A model generated the notes under the pieces. It did no database searches. It saw only the letters and a program-made list of their open reading frames with translations, and was not told where the DNA came from. Below, in pieces: positions 9,128-16,704 of a DNA stretch of 54,496 nucleotides; the stretch's first letter is position 1, and every line of letters begins with the position of its first letter. The stretch is taken from contig CAMCWC010000017.1 of the NCBI GenBank assembly GCA_945882415.1, positions 1 to 54,496 of the forward strand, read 5' to 3'. This DNA comes from Chthonomonas calidirosea (GTDB lineage Bacteria > Armatimonadota > Fimbriimonadia > Fimbriimonadales > Fimbriimonadaceae). The translations under genes and the position numbers were made by a program.

Positions 9128-10108
9128 ATGAGTATTCCCGTTAGAAAACCCCTATGCCTGCTGCCGACGCCGCTCCATCGTCTTGATGGCGTTTCGGACG
9201 ATCTCGGAATGGACGTTTGGATCAAGAGGGACGATCTCACGGGTTTTGGCTTTGGCGGCAACAAAGGTCGGAAGCTGGAATATCTGATTCCGGACGTGTT
9301 GGCGAGCGGGGCCGATACGGTCATCACTTGCGGCAGTATTCAGAGCAACTTCATCCGCCAGCTCGGAGCGGCTTGCGCGATGGTTGGAGTTCGATGCGTG
9401 GCGGTGGTGATGGATAAACCGTATGAGTACGAGTTGCCGGAAGGGCACGGGCTCAGGGCGGAATCTGGCAATCGTTTGCTTGGCGACATCCTTGGTATCG
9501 GATGGGTCGTATTGCCGAACGGCACTTGGGACACCCTGTTTGAGGAGCTTGCCAACCGGGCCGCAGAACTCAGACGCGAAGGGAAGAACGTTTACGAAAT
9601 TCCCGTAGGCGGCAGCACGGCCCTCGGAGCGTATGGATTTTTGAAGGCCGCCGAGGAAATCCGCGCGGATCAGTTTGATGCGGTCATCTTCGCTTCCAGC
9701 AGCGGCAGCACTCATTCCGGCTTGCTATACGGGCTACACGGCACGGGAACTCGAGTGTTAGGAGTTGCATGCGACCCGGAGCCGGAGATCGCGGAAGAGT
9801 TCGCTGCGCTCGGGAAATCTTTGGCTGCTCTGGCGTCTTTGGAGGTCGAGTTGGATGCGACGGATTACTCGGTGGACTTTCGTTTCGTCGGGGCGGGCTA
9901 CGGAATTCCAAGCGATGCCGGGCAAGCTGCGCTCGAATATCTGGCGCAGAGGGAAGGGATCTTTCTTGATCCGATCTACAGCGCAAAGGCCTTTGCCGGA
10001 TTAATAGCCATGGCAAAAAACGGAGAGATCAGCGGCAAGGTTTGCTTCTGGCATACGGGCGGAACGCCGGCTATTTTTGCCCAAACTGATGCCGAACGTT
10101 CTCAATAA
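9128..10108 (+). CDS. PLP-dependent D-cysteine desulfhydrase / ACC deaminase family enzyme
   Basis: This 326-residue enzyme belongs to the fold-type II PLP family that contains D-cysteine desulfhydrase and 1-aminocyclopropane-1-carboxylate deaminase. The N-terminus LLPTPLHRLD..WIKRDDLTG and the PLP lysine in GGNKGRKLEYL (about residue 45) are diagnostic. TCGSIQSNF is the phosphate/substrate loop, and IYSAKAFAGL with WHTGGTPAIF closes the fold. Members release sulfide and ammonia from D-cysteine or open ACC; the two activities cannot be separated safely here. ATG 9128 (MSIPVRKPLC) is chosen because the longer open frame upstream overlaps the divergent gene. The 3' end overlaps the convergent DUF2752 gene by 38 bases. 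Confidence 0.85.
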   Translation: MSIPVRKPLCLLPTPLHRLDGVSDDLGMDVWIKRDDLTGFGFGGNKGRKLEYLIPDVLASGADTVITCGSIQSNFIRQLGAACAMVGVRCVAVVMDKPYEYELPEGHGLRAESGNRLLGDILGIGWVVLPNGTWDTLFEELANRAAELRREGKNVYEIPVGGSTALGAYGFLKAAEEIRADQFDAVIFASSSGSTHSGLLYGLHGTGTRVLGVACDPEPEIAEEFAALGKSLAALASLEVELDATDYSVDFRFVGAGYGIPSDAGQAALEYLAQREGIFLDPIYSAKAFAGLIAMAKNGEISGKVCFWHTGGTPAIFAQTDAERSQ

Positions 10109-10562
10109 TCATGCGCTCTTTGGGCGATCGAAAGTCGTTGACCAACGCCATTCGTCCGAAGCCGTATACAAAGAACACCACGCCGAGCGCGATCATGCAA
10201 CGGTTCATGATCGGACCATCAGTGTTGAACTTCTGCTTCGTCACAATCCCGGCGAGCGCCATGAACGCAGACCACGTGAAGATCAGATAGAGGAACGGAC
10301 CTAGCCAGTGCGATTCGAACGAGCGTTCGAATTGACCGTGAACGAGGGCGGTCCAGCTTGTCGTAAGTCCGCAGCCTGGGCATGGGCGGTTAAGAATCAG
10401 CGCACTGGGGCAGGGCGAGAGGCCAAGTTGCTGGTGCGTGCCGTGCCCATCCGCGCTTGGATTTAGATAGAGCGCAATGCCCGTGACCGCAAGCCAACAG
10501 CCGAACCAGAAAGTCTGGAAAGTAATCGGGTTGCGCGAGTCCGTTGGTTCAAGCAACGGCAT
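10071..10562 (-). CDS. DUF2752 family membrane protein
   Basis: This 163-residue integral membrane protein has the DUF2752 hallmark CPGCGLTTSW (residues ~60-69) between hydrophobic segments; three or four helices are visible (FQTFWFGCWLAVTGIALYL, the FLYLIFTWSAFMALAGI stretch, CMIALGVVFFVYGFG). The family is uncharacterised. The paired Cys of the CPGCG motif could bind metal or form a disulfide, but this is inference. ATG 10562 lies inside the end of truB, 5 bases after GAGGTG, so it is translationally coupled as the last gene of the long minus-strand operon. Its 3' end overlaps the convergent desulfhydrase-like gene. Confidence 0.8.
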   Translation of the reverse strand: MPLLEPTDSRNPITFQTFWFGCWLAVTGIALYLNPSADGHGTHQQLGLSPCPSALILNRPCPGCGLTTSWTALVHGQFERSFESHWLGPFLYLIFTWSAFMALAGIVTKQKFNTDGPIMNRCMIALGVVFFVYGFGRMALVNDFRSPKERMIIENVRHQFGQK

Positions 10563-11421
10563 CCGGCACCTCGGCGGGAATCACGCATTCCGGCTGCAAC
10601 ATGTCACCCATGACGCGGGCGACGGAGAAAACATTGCCTCGGGGGTCCAATAGCCCCACGATGCTGCGTTCGGTGGGCACGGGAAGGCTGAGCTGCTTGC
10701 CCTGCCGAATGGCCGCCACTTCAATATCAGTGAGCTCCATGAGCTGCATTGGCGGTAGGGCATCTGCCAAAACGATCACGTGCTGCGGGCCGATTTCGGA
10801 CATTGGGATCGCCATTTCTTCGGTGAAACGCCCGACTCGGGTCCGCTTGAGGCCCACGAGGTGTGCGCCGCAGCCCATCGCTTGCCCGAGATCGTGCGCC
10901 AGCGAGCGAACATAGGTGCCGCCGGAGCAAATGATGCGGGCGGTGGCAACGTCGCCTTCCAGATCGAGGATAGAGAACTCCGTGATATGCACGGTGCGGG
11001 CTTCGCGCTCGATCGTTTGGCCCTGCCGCGCGAGTCGGTAGAGCGGCTGACCATTCACCTTTACCGCGCTGTACATCGGCGGGAACTGTTGAATCAGTCC
11101 GCGGAAAGCGGCCAGGTGAGTCTCGATTTCTGCGCCAAGGTTTTCCGGGAGCGGCTTCGGGTCCGACGGTTGCCCCTCAAGATCGTACGTGGAAGTCTCC
11201 ACACCAAAGCGAATCTTGGCGATGTACTCCTTAGGCTCAAGGGGGAGGTATTGAAGGAAACGAGTGGCAGAACCGATGGCGACCACAAGAAGGCCGGAGG
11301 CCATCGGGTCTAGCGTGCCAGCGTGGCCCACTCGTTTGGTTGAGAATCGCCGCCGCATTTGGTTCACGACATCGTGCGATGTCATTCCAAGCGGTTTGTT
11401 GATTAGGAGGATTCCAAACAC
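10549..11421 (-). CDS. truB: tRNA pseudouridine(55) synthase
   Basis: TruB converts U55 of the T-arm of tRNAs to pseudouridine. The 290-residue protein opens with FGILLINKPLGMTSHDVV and contains VGHAGTLDPMASGLL with the catalytic aspartate at about residue 38. It also has the TruB blocks YIAKIRFGVETSTYD, FPPMYSAVKVNGQPLYRLAR and CSGGTYVRSLAHDLG. A C-terminal PUA-like region follows (RQGKQLSLPVP). Length is typical. GTG 11421 is the start, inside the 3' end of nrnA (19-base overlap), which implies translational coupling. nrnA-truB adjacency is common in bacteria, often in the rbfA cluster. Confidence 0.96.
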   Translation of the reverse strand: MFGILLINKPLGMTSHDVVNQMRRRFSTKRVGHAGTLDPMASGLLVVAIGSATRFLQYLPLEPKEYIAKIRFGVETSTYDLEGQPSDPKPLPENLGAEIETHLAAFRGLIQQFPPMYSAVKVNGQPLYRLARQGQTIEREARTVHITEFSILDLEGDVATARIICSGGTYVRSLAHDLGQAMGCGAHLVGLKRTRVGRFTEEMAIPMSEIGPQHVIVLADALPPMQLMELTDIEVAAIRQGKQLSLPVPTERSIVGLLDPRGNVFSVARVMGDMLQPECVIPAEVPDAVA

Positions 11422-12374
11422 TTTTCAAGTTCGGCGACTAGTTGCGACTCGGCGGACTCGATGGTCCCTTCGAAGGTGCAGCCGGCGGCGTTTTTGTGTC
11501 CCCCACCCCCAAACTTGCGAGCTACCTGGGCCACGTCAAGATCGGAGCGAGAGCGAATGGAACACCTTACCTTTCCTGGGTTGGGTTCCCGGAAAATGGC
11601 CGCAATTCGGACGCAGTCGGTGAACAGCATTTCGTTCACAAAGCCTTCGGTGTCTTCGTCCGAAGCGTTAGCTAGTTTAAAGGCGGAGTTCGGGATGACG
11701 GTCCAGGCCAAAGAGCCGTTCATCGACATCTTCATCCCGTTGAGCGCATAGCCCAGGAGTCGGGTTGCGCTGAGCGGCTTGCGCTGGAAGACCTCTTCGC
11801 TGATGCGGTTCAGATTGCCGCCGTGCTCCAGTAGGAACGCGGCCATGCTGAGGGCTTCGGGGGTGGTGTTTCGGTAGCGGAAGGACCCGGTGTCGGTTAC
11901 GATTCCGGCGAGCAAGAGGGTGGAAATCTCGGGCGTGAAGTGGGCGTCGACTTGCTTCAGCAATCGGGCCAGGATGAGCGCTGCGGCGGGAGCACTGGTA
12001 TCGATGATCCGGATCTGACCGGGCATTTCGTGCGGCATGTGGTGATCGATCACCATCAGCGGAGCGCCGGTTTGGAAGTACGGAGCAACGGTTCCGAGTC
12101 GATCGATGGATTCCAAGTCGATCATTATCGCGAGATCGACCTCTGCAGCAATCGGCGTTTGGCGGACGCGGTTTACGCTGGGCAAGAATTGGAGATTGCG
12201 AGGGGCCGAGTTGTGGCAAAGAACCTCGTTGGCAATACCAAGCTGGTCCAAATAGTGCGAAAGCGCCAAGGCGCTACCGAGGGCGTCCCCGTCGGGATTT
12301 TGGTGGGTGCCGATCCGGACAGATTTGACTCCGTCGAGAGCGGACTTAAAGGCAGCGGCATCTGATTTGATCAC
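11403..12374 (-). CDS. nrnA: DHH-family bifunctional oligoribonuclease / pAp phosphatase
   Basis: NrnA degrades short RNA oligonucleotides and dephosphorylates 3'-phosphoadenosine 5'-phosphate in the cytosol. The 323-residue protein has the DHH metal motifs HQNPDGDALGSALAL (~23-37), IMIDLESIDR, and VIDHHMPHE, followed by a C-terminal DHHA1 domain with KFGGGGHKNAAGC. All the metal-binding Asp and His residues of the family appear intact. GTG 12374 is the start codon; an AGGGAG stands upstream but at an unusually long spacing. The gene is followed by overlapping truB and lies 27 bases after the DprE1-like gene in one minus-strand operon. Confidence 0.93.
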   Translation of the reverse strand: MIKSDAAAFKSALDGVKSVRIGTHQNPDGDALGSALALSHYLDQLGIANEVLCHNSAPRNLQFLPSVNRVRQTPIAAEVDLAIMIDLESIDRLGTVAPYFQTGAPLMVIDHHMPHEMPGQIRIIDTSAPAAALILARLLKQVDAHFTPEISTLLLAGIVTDTGSFRYRNTTPEALSMAAFLLEHGGNLNRISEEVFQRKPLSATRLLGYALNGMKMSMNGSLAWTVIPNSAFKLANASDEDTEGFVNEMLFTDCVRIAAIFREPNPGKVRCSIRSRSDLDVAQVARKFGGGGHKNAAGCTFEGTIESAESQLVAELEKCLESS

Positions 12375-12401
12375 CGGAAAAATTCACTCCCTTGGGGACC
12401 A

Positions 12402-13823
12402 TTACGGTCTGGCGTATTGTACACACTCATCAAGCCCAATCCGGCAACTCAACTGGGTCTTGAACCTGCGCTTGGGGTCCCAGTCGTCCCTTAGAGCGGT
12501 AAATCTCGCAATCGCCGCCTCGCCTAGGCTTCGTTGGGCTTGGGCTGGGGAGAGTAAACCGTCTTTGGCGAAATAGAAGCGGCCACCGGCGTTGAGGACG
12601 ACTTCGGCCATCTCGTTGTACAAATTGTTCAGCGCTCCGGCATTGCGCGGGGTTTGCCGGAAATCAAGCGCGAGGGAATAACCGTGGTCGAGGTAGCGCA
12701 GCCAGGTTTCGTCGGGGCGGTGCTTTTTAAGGACGACCAAGTACGGCTCTAATTTGTCGCTTTGCCAGCGGCGAGTCAGTTCGTTGAAAACGTTCTCAGC
12801 ATGGGCGGTGGGCACGATGGCTTGGAACTGGAGCAATCCGTTCGGCACGTAAGCTCTTTGCCAATTCGGTAGGTAATCCAGCGGAAAGTTGTACTGAACC
12901 AGGCTCATAACCTTTGGTGCGCCTTCGGATATTCGTGCGGCGTTGCTCTTTAGCGCCGATGCGAGTTTCATGCCTGGGCGGTTTGTGATCCGGCGAAGAT
13001 GCTTCCAAGCGGTGTCGCGATGTATCAGTCCTGCGAGCTTTCCTTCGATTATCTGATGTCGGAGGTCGAGGGTTTCGGGTTCGGAAGATTCGCCGTGCCA
13101 GGCGGCTTGGAAGACTCCGGAACCGTTCGTGAAGCCGTTGACCCAACTCACGGAATAATCCGCGTCGGCGAAGGTTTCGAAGAGTTCAAAGTGATCTGCC
13201 CAACTGTGCACTCGCCGTTGGACCACGCGGACGTTGCCGCTAGTGATTTTCTTGAGTCGAAACCGGACTTTGGTCACGATCCCAAGCAGACCGAGACCGC
13301 CATGGACGGCCCAGAATTCGGGCTGGGATGGCACGAGTTGTCTGACTTCGCCGCTTGCGAGCATGATTTCGACCATCTCGACGTGTTCGGCAAAGGTGCC
13401 GTGGGTCAGGTTGTTTTTCCCGTGAATGTTGGTCGAGACGGCCCCGGCTAGGGTCGGCTTCATCGTGCCGCTAACGACGTTGAACCACCAACCGTCTTGC
13501 AGTACGTACTGCCAAATGGCTTCCAACGTGGCCCCGCCTTCGGCTTCGATAACGCCTGTCTCTTTGTCCCAGGTGAGTACGCGGTTCATCCGGGCGAGGG
13601 AGATGGTTACCGATTCGAGCGGACTCGAGGTGTCTCCGTAAGACCTTCCGCTGCCGCGGAGCGTAATTGGGACGTTGAGTTCTTCCGCCAGAAGGACGAC
13701 GCTCCGAAGTTCATCGAGGCTGGTCGGTTCGAAGAGGTATCCGTCACCCGGCGAAAGGCCGCCGAAGCCGTCAAAGCGCCGGATTCGCGCGAGGTCTAGA
13801 TGCCCAGCCGCTGCATGATCCAA
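12402..13823 (-). CDS. dprE1: DprE1-like FAD-dependent decaprenylphosphoryl-ribose 2'-oxidase
   Basis: DprE1 oxidises the 2'-hydroxyl of polyprenyl-phosphoryl-ribose, the first half of its epimerisation to the arabinose form. The 473-residue protein has the FAD (PCMH) motifs RGSGRSYGDTS and SGTMKPTLAGAVSTNIHG, then GKNNLTHGTFAEHV, matching the mycobacterial GKN-x-H-GxFGNHV region. The C-terminal FAKDG supplies the lysine (Lys420) that aligns with catalytic Lys418 of M. tuberculosis. The position of Cys387, the benzothiazinone target, appears to be Ala385 (YSLALDF). TTG 13823 is the likely start, because the conserved RRFDGFGGL N-terminus needs it; it overlaps the end of the SDR gene by 28 bases. 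A generic sugar or alditol oxidase is the alternative, made unlikely by the neighbours. Confidence 0.85.
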   Translation of the reverse strand: MDHAAAGHLDLARIRRFDGFGGLSPGDGYLFEPTSLDELRSVVLLAEELNVPITLRGSGRSYGDTSSPLESVTISLARMNRVLTWDKETGVIEAEGGATLEAIWQYVLQDGWWFNVVSGTMKPTLAGAVSTNIHGKNNLTHGTFAEHVEMVEIMLASGEVRQLVPSQPEFWAVHGGLGLLGIVTKVRFRLKKITSGNVRVVQRRVHSWADHFELFETFADADYSVSWVNGFTNGSGVFQAAWHGESSEPETLDLRHQIIEGKLAGLIHRDTAWKHLRRITNRPGMKLASALKSNAARISEGAPKVMSLVQYNFPLDYLPNWQRAYVPNGLLQFQAIVPTAHAENVFNELTRRWQSDKLEPYLVVLKKHRPDETWLRYLDHGYSLALDFRQTPRNAGALNNLYNEMAEVVLNAGGRFYFAKDGLLSPAQAQRSLGEAAIARFTALRDDWDPKRRFKTQLSCRIGLDECVQYARP

Positions 13824-14527
13824 GACGGCAACCTCCGAATGATCGCAAAGATCAAGTGGTGTTTCGGTTCCAAGTAGTACTCACGTGAGCGAGTCGTTTT
13901 CGAGAGGATGATTCTCGCCGCGTCGTCTGCGGAAATGGCATTCTTAAAGCCTAGATGCCGGGTCATTTCCGTATCGACCGGACCTGGCTTCACGTTGATG
14001 ACAATCACGCCAAGCTTCGAAAGCCGATTTCGTAGGGCTTCCAGGAAAGTCGAAAGCGCGGCTTTGGAAGTGTTGTAAACCGGCTGTCCGGGACGCCCAC
14101 GGTCTCCGGCAACGCTGCCGATGCCGATGATCGTGCCGGTCTGGGAGCCTTGGAAGCGGATCGCGGCTTGGTTCAGCCAAGCAATGGCGCCGAGGACGTT
14201 GACGTTAATCGTCGAAATGTCCTTGTCGGTGTTGAACTCGGTCTTGCCGACCTCGGGCATGATGCCGGAGGCGTAGATGATGAGGTCCAATCCGCCCAGT
14301 TGTGCGGTGATTTGCTGGAATAGCTCGGGCACTTCGGCGAACTCGGTCACGTCGTGCGCGAAGGGAAGGACGAGGTTAGGAAATCGCGTGGCGAGTTCAT
14401 CGAGCCGGTCTTTCCGCCGGGCGATTGCGGCGACGCGGCAGCCCGAGGCCGCGAGTTGTTCGGCCAAGGCAAGTCCGATGCCCGAGGACGCGCCAACGAC
14501 GATCGCGGTGCGAAAGGTTTGTGACAC
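13796..14527 (-). CDS. dprE2: DprE2-like short-chain reductase (2-keto-pentofuranosyl-phosphoprenol reductase)
   Basis: This 243-residue classical short-chain dehydrogenase would reduce the 2-keto intermediate made by DprE1 to polyprenyl-phosphoryl-arabinose using NAD(P)H. The cofactor motif is VVGASSGIGLALAEQLAASG, NAG is replaced by YASG, and the catalytic Ser and YxxxK lie in GIGSVAGDRGRPGQPVYNTSK. A C-terminal extension (HHLIFAIIRRLPSWIMQRLGI) is hydrophobic, as in mycobacterial DprE2. GTG 14527 is the start, with AAGGAG 11 bases upstream inside the end of ubiA. SDRs are hard to assign by sequence alone; the call rests on its position between the UbiA and DprE1 genes. Confidence 0.8.
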   Translation of the reverse strand: MSQTFRTAIVVGASSGIGLALAEQLAASGCRVAAIARRKDRLDELATRFPNLVLPFAHDVTEFAEVPELFQQITAQLGGLDLIIYASGIMPEVGKTEFNTDKDISTINVNVLGAIAWLNQAAIRFQGSQTGTIIGIGSVAGDRGRPGQPVYNTSKAALSTFLEALRNRLSKLGVIVINVKPGPVDTEMTRHLGFKNAISADDAARIILSKTTRSREYYLEPKHHLIFAIIRRLPSWIMQRLGI

Positions 14528-14530
14528 CGT

Positions 14531-15445
14531 TTACTTCGCTCCTTGCGAAATTGAGCCTACTTTTAAGCCGAGGTCATTCAATCGCGGCGAAACCATCGCG
14601 AAGAGCGCAGTGAGGCCGAAAAGCACGACAGCCGTGATCATCGGGATGTCTTTCAAGAAGAGGTTCTCTGGCTCCGCGCCGTCGTTCTCGGTGAAGGTGA
14701 GGAACAGGAACCGGAACACCGCGAAGGCCACCCAGAGGTAGGTGAACTTCAGAAGAGGGTGGTCCATCGCCGTCTGGCTTTCGATGCAGTAGACGCCATA
14801 GCCAAGCAACGAGGCTGCAGCGCACACGACGACCGCGGTGTCCAGGAAGCGAAGGTTGTAGGCTCCCAAGCTGGTCCGCGTGGAACTGGCGTTATCGCCC
14901 ATGAGAATTCGTTCGCCTCGCCTCTTACCGAACCCGAGCATGAGGGCAAGGGAAAAGGTGCAGTAGAGAAGCCACGAGGACACTTCAACGTTCATCGCCG
15001 CCGCGCCGACTGCGGCTCGGAGGACGAATCCGGAAGACAGGCAGAAGACATCTGCGATCGGCTGGCTTTTGAGCACCAAGTTGTAGGCCGCTTGAATCGC
15101 GATGTACAAAACGATGATGATCGTTGCGAGCATCGGCAATAGGGTCAGCAGCCCGAAGGCAGCTGCGGTCAGAAGCACGGCCAGACCCAAGGCAATCGGT
15201 ACTTTCACCTCTCCCGAAGCAATGGGGCGGAACTTCTTTTTTGGGTGGAGTCGGTCCTGCGGCGCGTCTAGGGTGTCGTTGACGATGTAGGTCGCCGATC
15301 CGACTAAGCCGAAAATCAGGAAAGCGAGGAGGCTGAGTCGCCAGCCTTCGGGGTTGTTCAGCGGATCGGTGAAGAGGATCGCAGCAAAGACAACAAAGCC
15401 CTTGATCCACTGTTTCGGGCGTAACAGGCGGAAGTACGGGGCCAT
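14531..15445 (-). CDS. ubiA: UbiA-type polyprenyl-phosphate phosphoribosyltransferase (DPPR synthase-like)
   Basis: This 304-residue membrane enzyme belongs to the UbiA branch that moves 5-phosphoribose from PRPP to a polyprenyl phosphate, giving the precursor of polyprenyl-phosphoryl-ribose. The family start RPKQWIKGFVVFAA is present, with the Asp-rich active-site motif NDTLDAPQDRLHPKKKFRPI (about residues 56-75) and the second block YNLVLKSQPIADV followed by SSGFVLRAAVGA. About eight hydrophobic helices are visible. These features match mycobacterial Rv3806c rather than ubiquinone or haem prenyltransferases. ATG 15445 lies 36 bases after rmlD. The reading frames of dprE2 and dprE1 follow directly, which supports a single pathway. 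The phosphatase step (Rv3807c in mycobacteria) is not encoded nearby. Confidence 0.85.
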   Translation of the reverse strand: MAPYFRLLRPKQWIKGFVVFAAILFTDPLNNPEGWRLSLLAFLIFGLVGSATYIVNDTLDAPQDRLHPKKKFRPIASGEVKVPIALGLAVLLTAAAFGLLTLLPMLATIIIVLYIAIQAAYNLVLKSQPIADVFCLSSGFVLRAAVGAAAMNVEVSSWLLYCTFSLALMLGFGKRRGERILMGDNASSTRTSLGAYNLRFLDTAVVVCAAASLLGYGVYCIESQTAMDHPLLKFTYLWVAFAVFRFLFLTFTENDGAEPENLFLKDIPMITAVVLFGLTALFAMVSPRLNDLGLKVGSISQGAK

Positions 15446-15481
15446 TTGCTTTCAGGAACGCTTTCGGTCGCGTTTTCGTGC

Positions 15482-16330
15482 CTAAGCGGTTGGCTCGGGC
15501 TGGTTGAGTCTATCCGTAAACCGGCGGAGGGCGGAATCGAGGTCCGGCATTTTCGGAATCCCGGCGGCGATGAGCTTCTCGTTGCTGAGTACCGAGTACT
15601 TCGGTCGCGCGGCCGGGGTTGGCCAGTCTTCGGTTTGAATCGGCGAGATGTCGGCATCGAGGATTCCGGCAGCGGACACGGCTCGCTTGGCAAAGTCGAA
15701 CCAAGACATCGGTTCATGACCGGTGGCGTGGTAGATGCCATCGGGCAGGTTTGCCTGAACGACATCGGCGATAGTTTGGGCGAGGTCCTCGGTGTAGGTC
15801 GGGCAACCGATCTGATCTGCGACCACGCGGAGTGGCTTGCCAGACGAAGCAACGCGGATCATGGTTTTCGGGAAGCAGGGGCCCTCGGCACCAAAGAGCC
15901 AACTCGTTCGCAAGATGATCGCGGGCAGGATGTTTCGTTCACCCGCGAGCTTGGTCCGACCGTACTCGTTTAGCGGGTTGGTCTCGTCGGTTTCGAGGTA
16001 CGGGCTCGTCTTCGATCCGTCAAAGACGAAGTCCGTGCTGATGTGGATCACACGTGCGTTTAGGTCGGCGGCGGCAGAGCTGAGGTAGGACGGCCCGAGA
16101 GCGTTGGCGTCGTACCCAGCTTGTTTCTCTTGCTCGGCAAGGTCCACCTTGGTGTACGCCGCGCAATTGATGATCCAGGTTGGGCGCCCAAATTCGCCCA
16201 TGCCGAGCTTGGCGATGTGCGTCGGATCGGCAATGTCGCACTCCGCCCGAGGTAAGCCGGTCGCTTTTTCGCCTAAGGCACGCAGAACGTCTTTCCCGAG
16301 CATTCCGCCCGCGCCGAGGACGAGGATCAT
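15482..16330 (-). CDS. rmlD: dTDP-4-dehydrorhamnose reductase
   Basis: RmlD reduces dTDP-4-keto-L-rhamnose to dTDP-L-rhamnose in the cytosol. The 282-residue extended SDR has the N-terminal cofactor motif LVLGAGGMLGKDV, NCAAYTKVDLAE, the STDFVFDG strand, and YGRTKLAGE carrying the catalytic Tyr and Lys. RTSWLFG and GCPTYTEDLA are further RmlD blocks. It overlaps the small membrane protein gene by 4 bases (ATGA). The other rhamnose genes, rmlB and rmlC, lie 20 kb away and rmlA is not in the window, so the pathway is split. Sitting next to the DprE-like trio, it may serve the same glycan. Confidence 0.93.
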   Translation of the reverse strand: MILVLGAGGMLGKDVLRALGEKATGLPRAECDIADPTHIAKLGMGEFGRPTWIINCAAYTKVDLAEQEKQAGYDANALGPSYLSSAAADLNARVIHISTDFVFDGSKTSPYLETDETNPLNEYGRTKLAGERNILPAIILRTSWLFGAEGPCFPKTMIRVASSGKPLRVVADQIGCPTYTEDLAQTIADVVQANLPDGIYHATGHEPMSWFDFAKRAVSAAGILDADISPIQTEDWPTPAARPKYSVLSNEKLIAAGIPKMPDLDSALRRFTDRLNQPEPTA

Positions 16331-16683
16331 CCGGCTTGCTCTTGCGCGGCTTTCTTCATCTTCAGATCCAGCACGAAGTACAAGATGATGAAGATTAGCG
16401 GAATCAACGGCGCAACGTAGTGCGCGGCGACCATAAATCGGGTCGTAATCGTTGTTCGGTAAGCGTATGAGTCAACGCTCGGATTTATGTAACGCCAGAA
16501 CCAGGTGAAGCCGAAGAAGAAGCCAACAACGAAAAGCACGAGGCTGATCCAACGCCACTTTGGCAAATCGCCCGAGTTCTTGAAAGAGATCCAGCCAAGA
16601 ATGAGCGAGAAGAATCCGAGCACCGAAAAGAGTGCCGGCATCATCAAAATTTGGGTTGAGTTCCATGCGACTTCGCCTGGCAT
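16327..16683 (-). CDS. Small integral membrane protein of unknown function
   Basis: This 118-residue protein has three strongly hydrophobic segments: ILMMPALFSVLGFFSLILGW, ISLVLFVVGFFFGFTWFW and YVAPLIPLIFIILYFVLDL. The last ends in a basic tail (KMKKAAQEQAG). No family is recognised. ATG 16683 is preferred over the TTG two codons upstream because a TACCCT hexamer ends exactly 6 bases before it, giving a leaderless start like others in the window. It lies between galE and rmlD and overlaps rmlD by 4 bases, so it is probably part of the same operon and may be a membrane helper of glycan synthesis, though nothing shows this directly. Confidence 0.7.
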   Translation of the reverse strand: MPGEVAWNSTQILMMPALFSVLGFFSLILGWISFKNSGDLPKWRWISLVLFVVGFFFGFTWFWRYINPSVDSYAYRTTITTRFMVAAHYVAPLIPLIFIILYFVLDLKMKKAAQEQAG

Positions 16684-16689
16684 CGCCAA

Positions 16690-16695
16690 AGGGTA
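16690..16695 (-). promoter_or_regulatory. Candidate leaderless -10 TACCCT inside the galE operon
   Basis: TACCCT ends 6 bases before ATG 16683 within GGGTACCCT. It suggests an internal promoter that can drive rmlD and the DprE genes without galE. Confidence 0.45.
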
Positions 16696-16704
16696 CCCGC
16701 CGGG

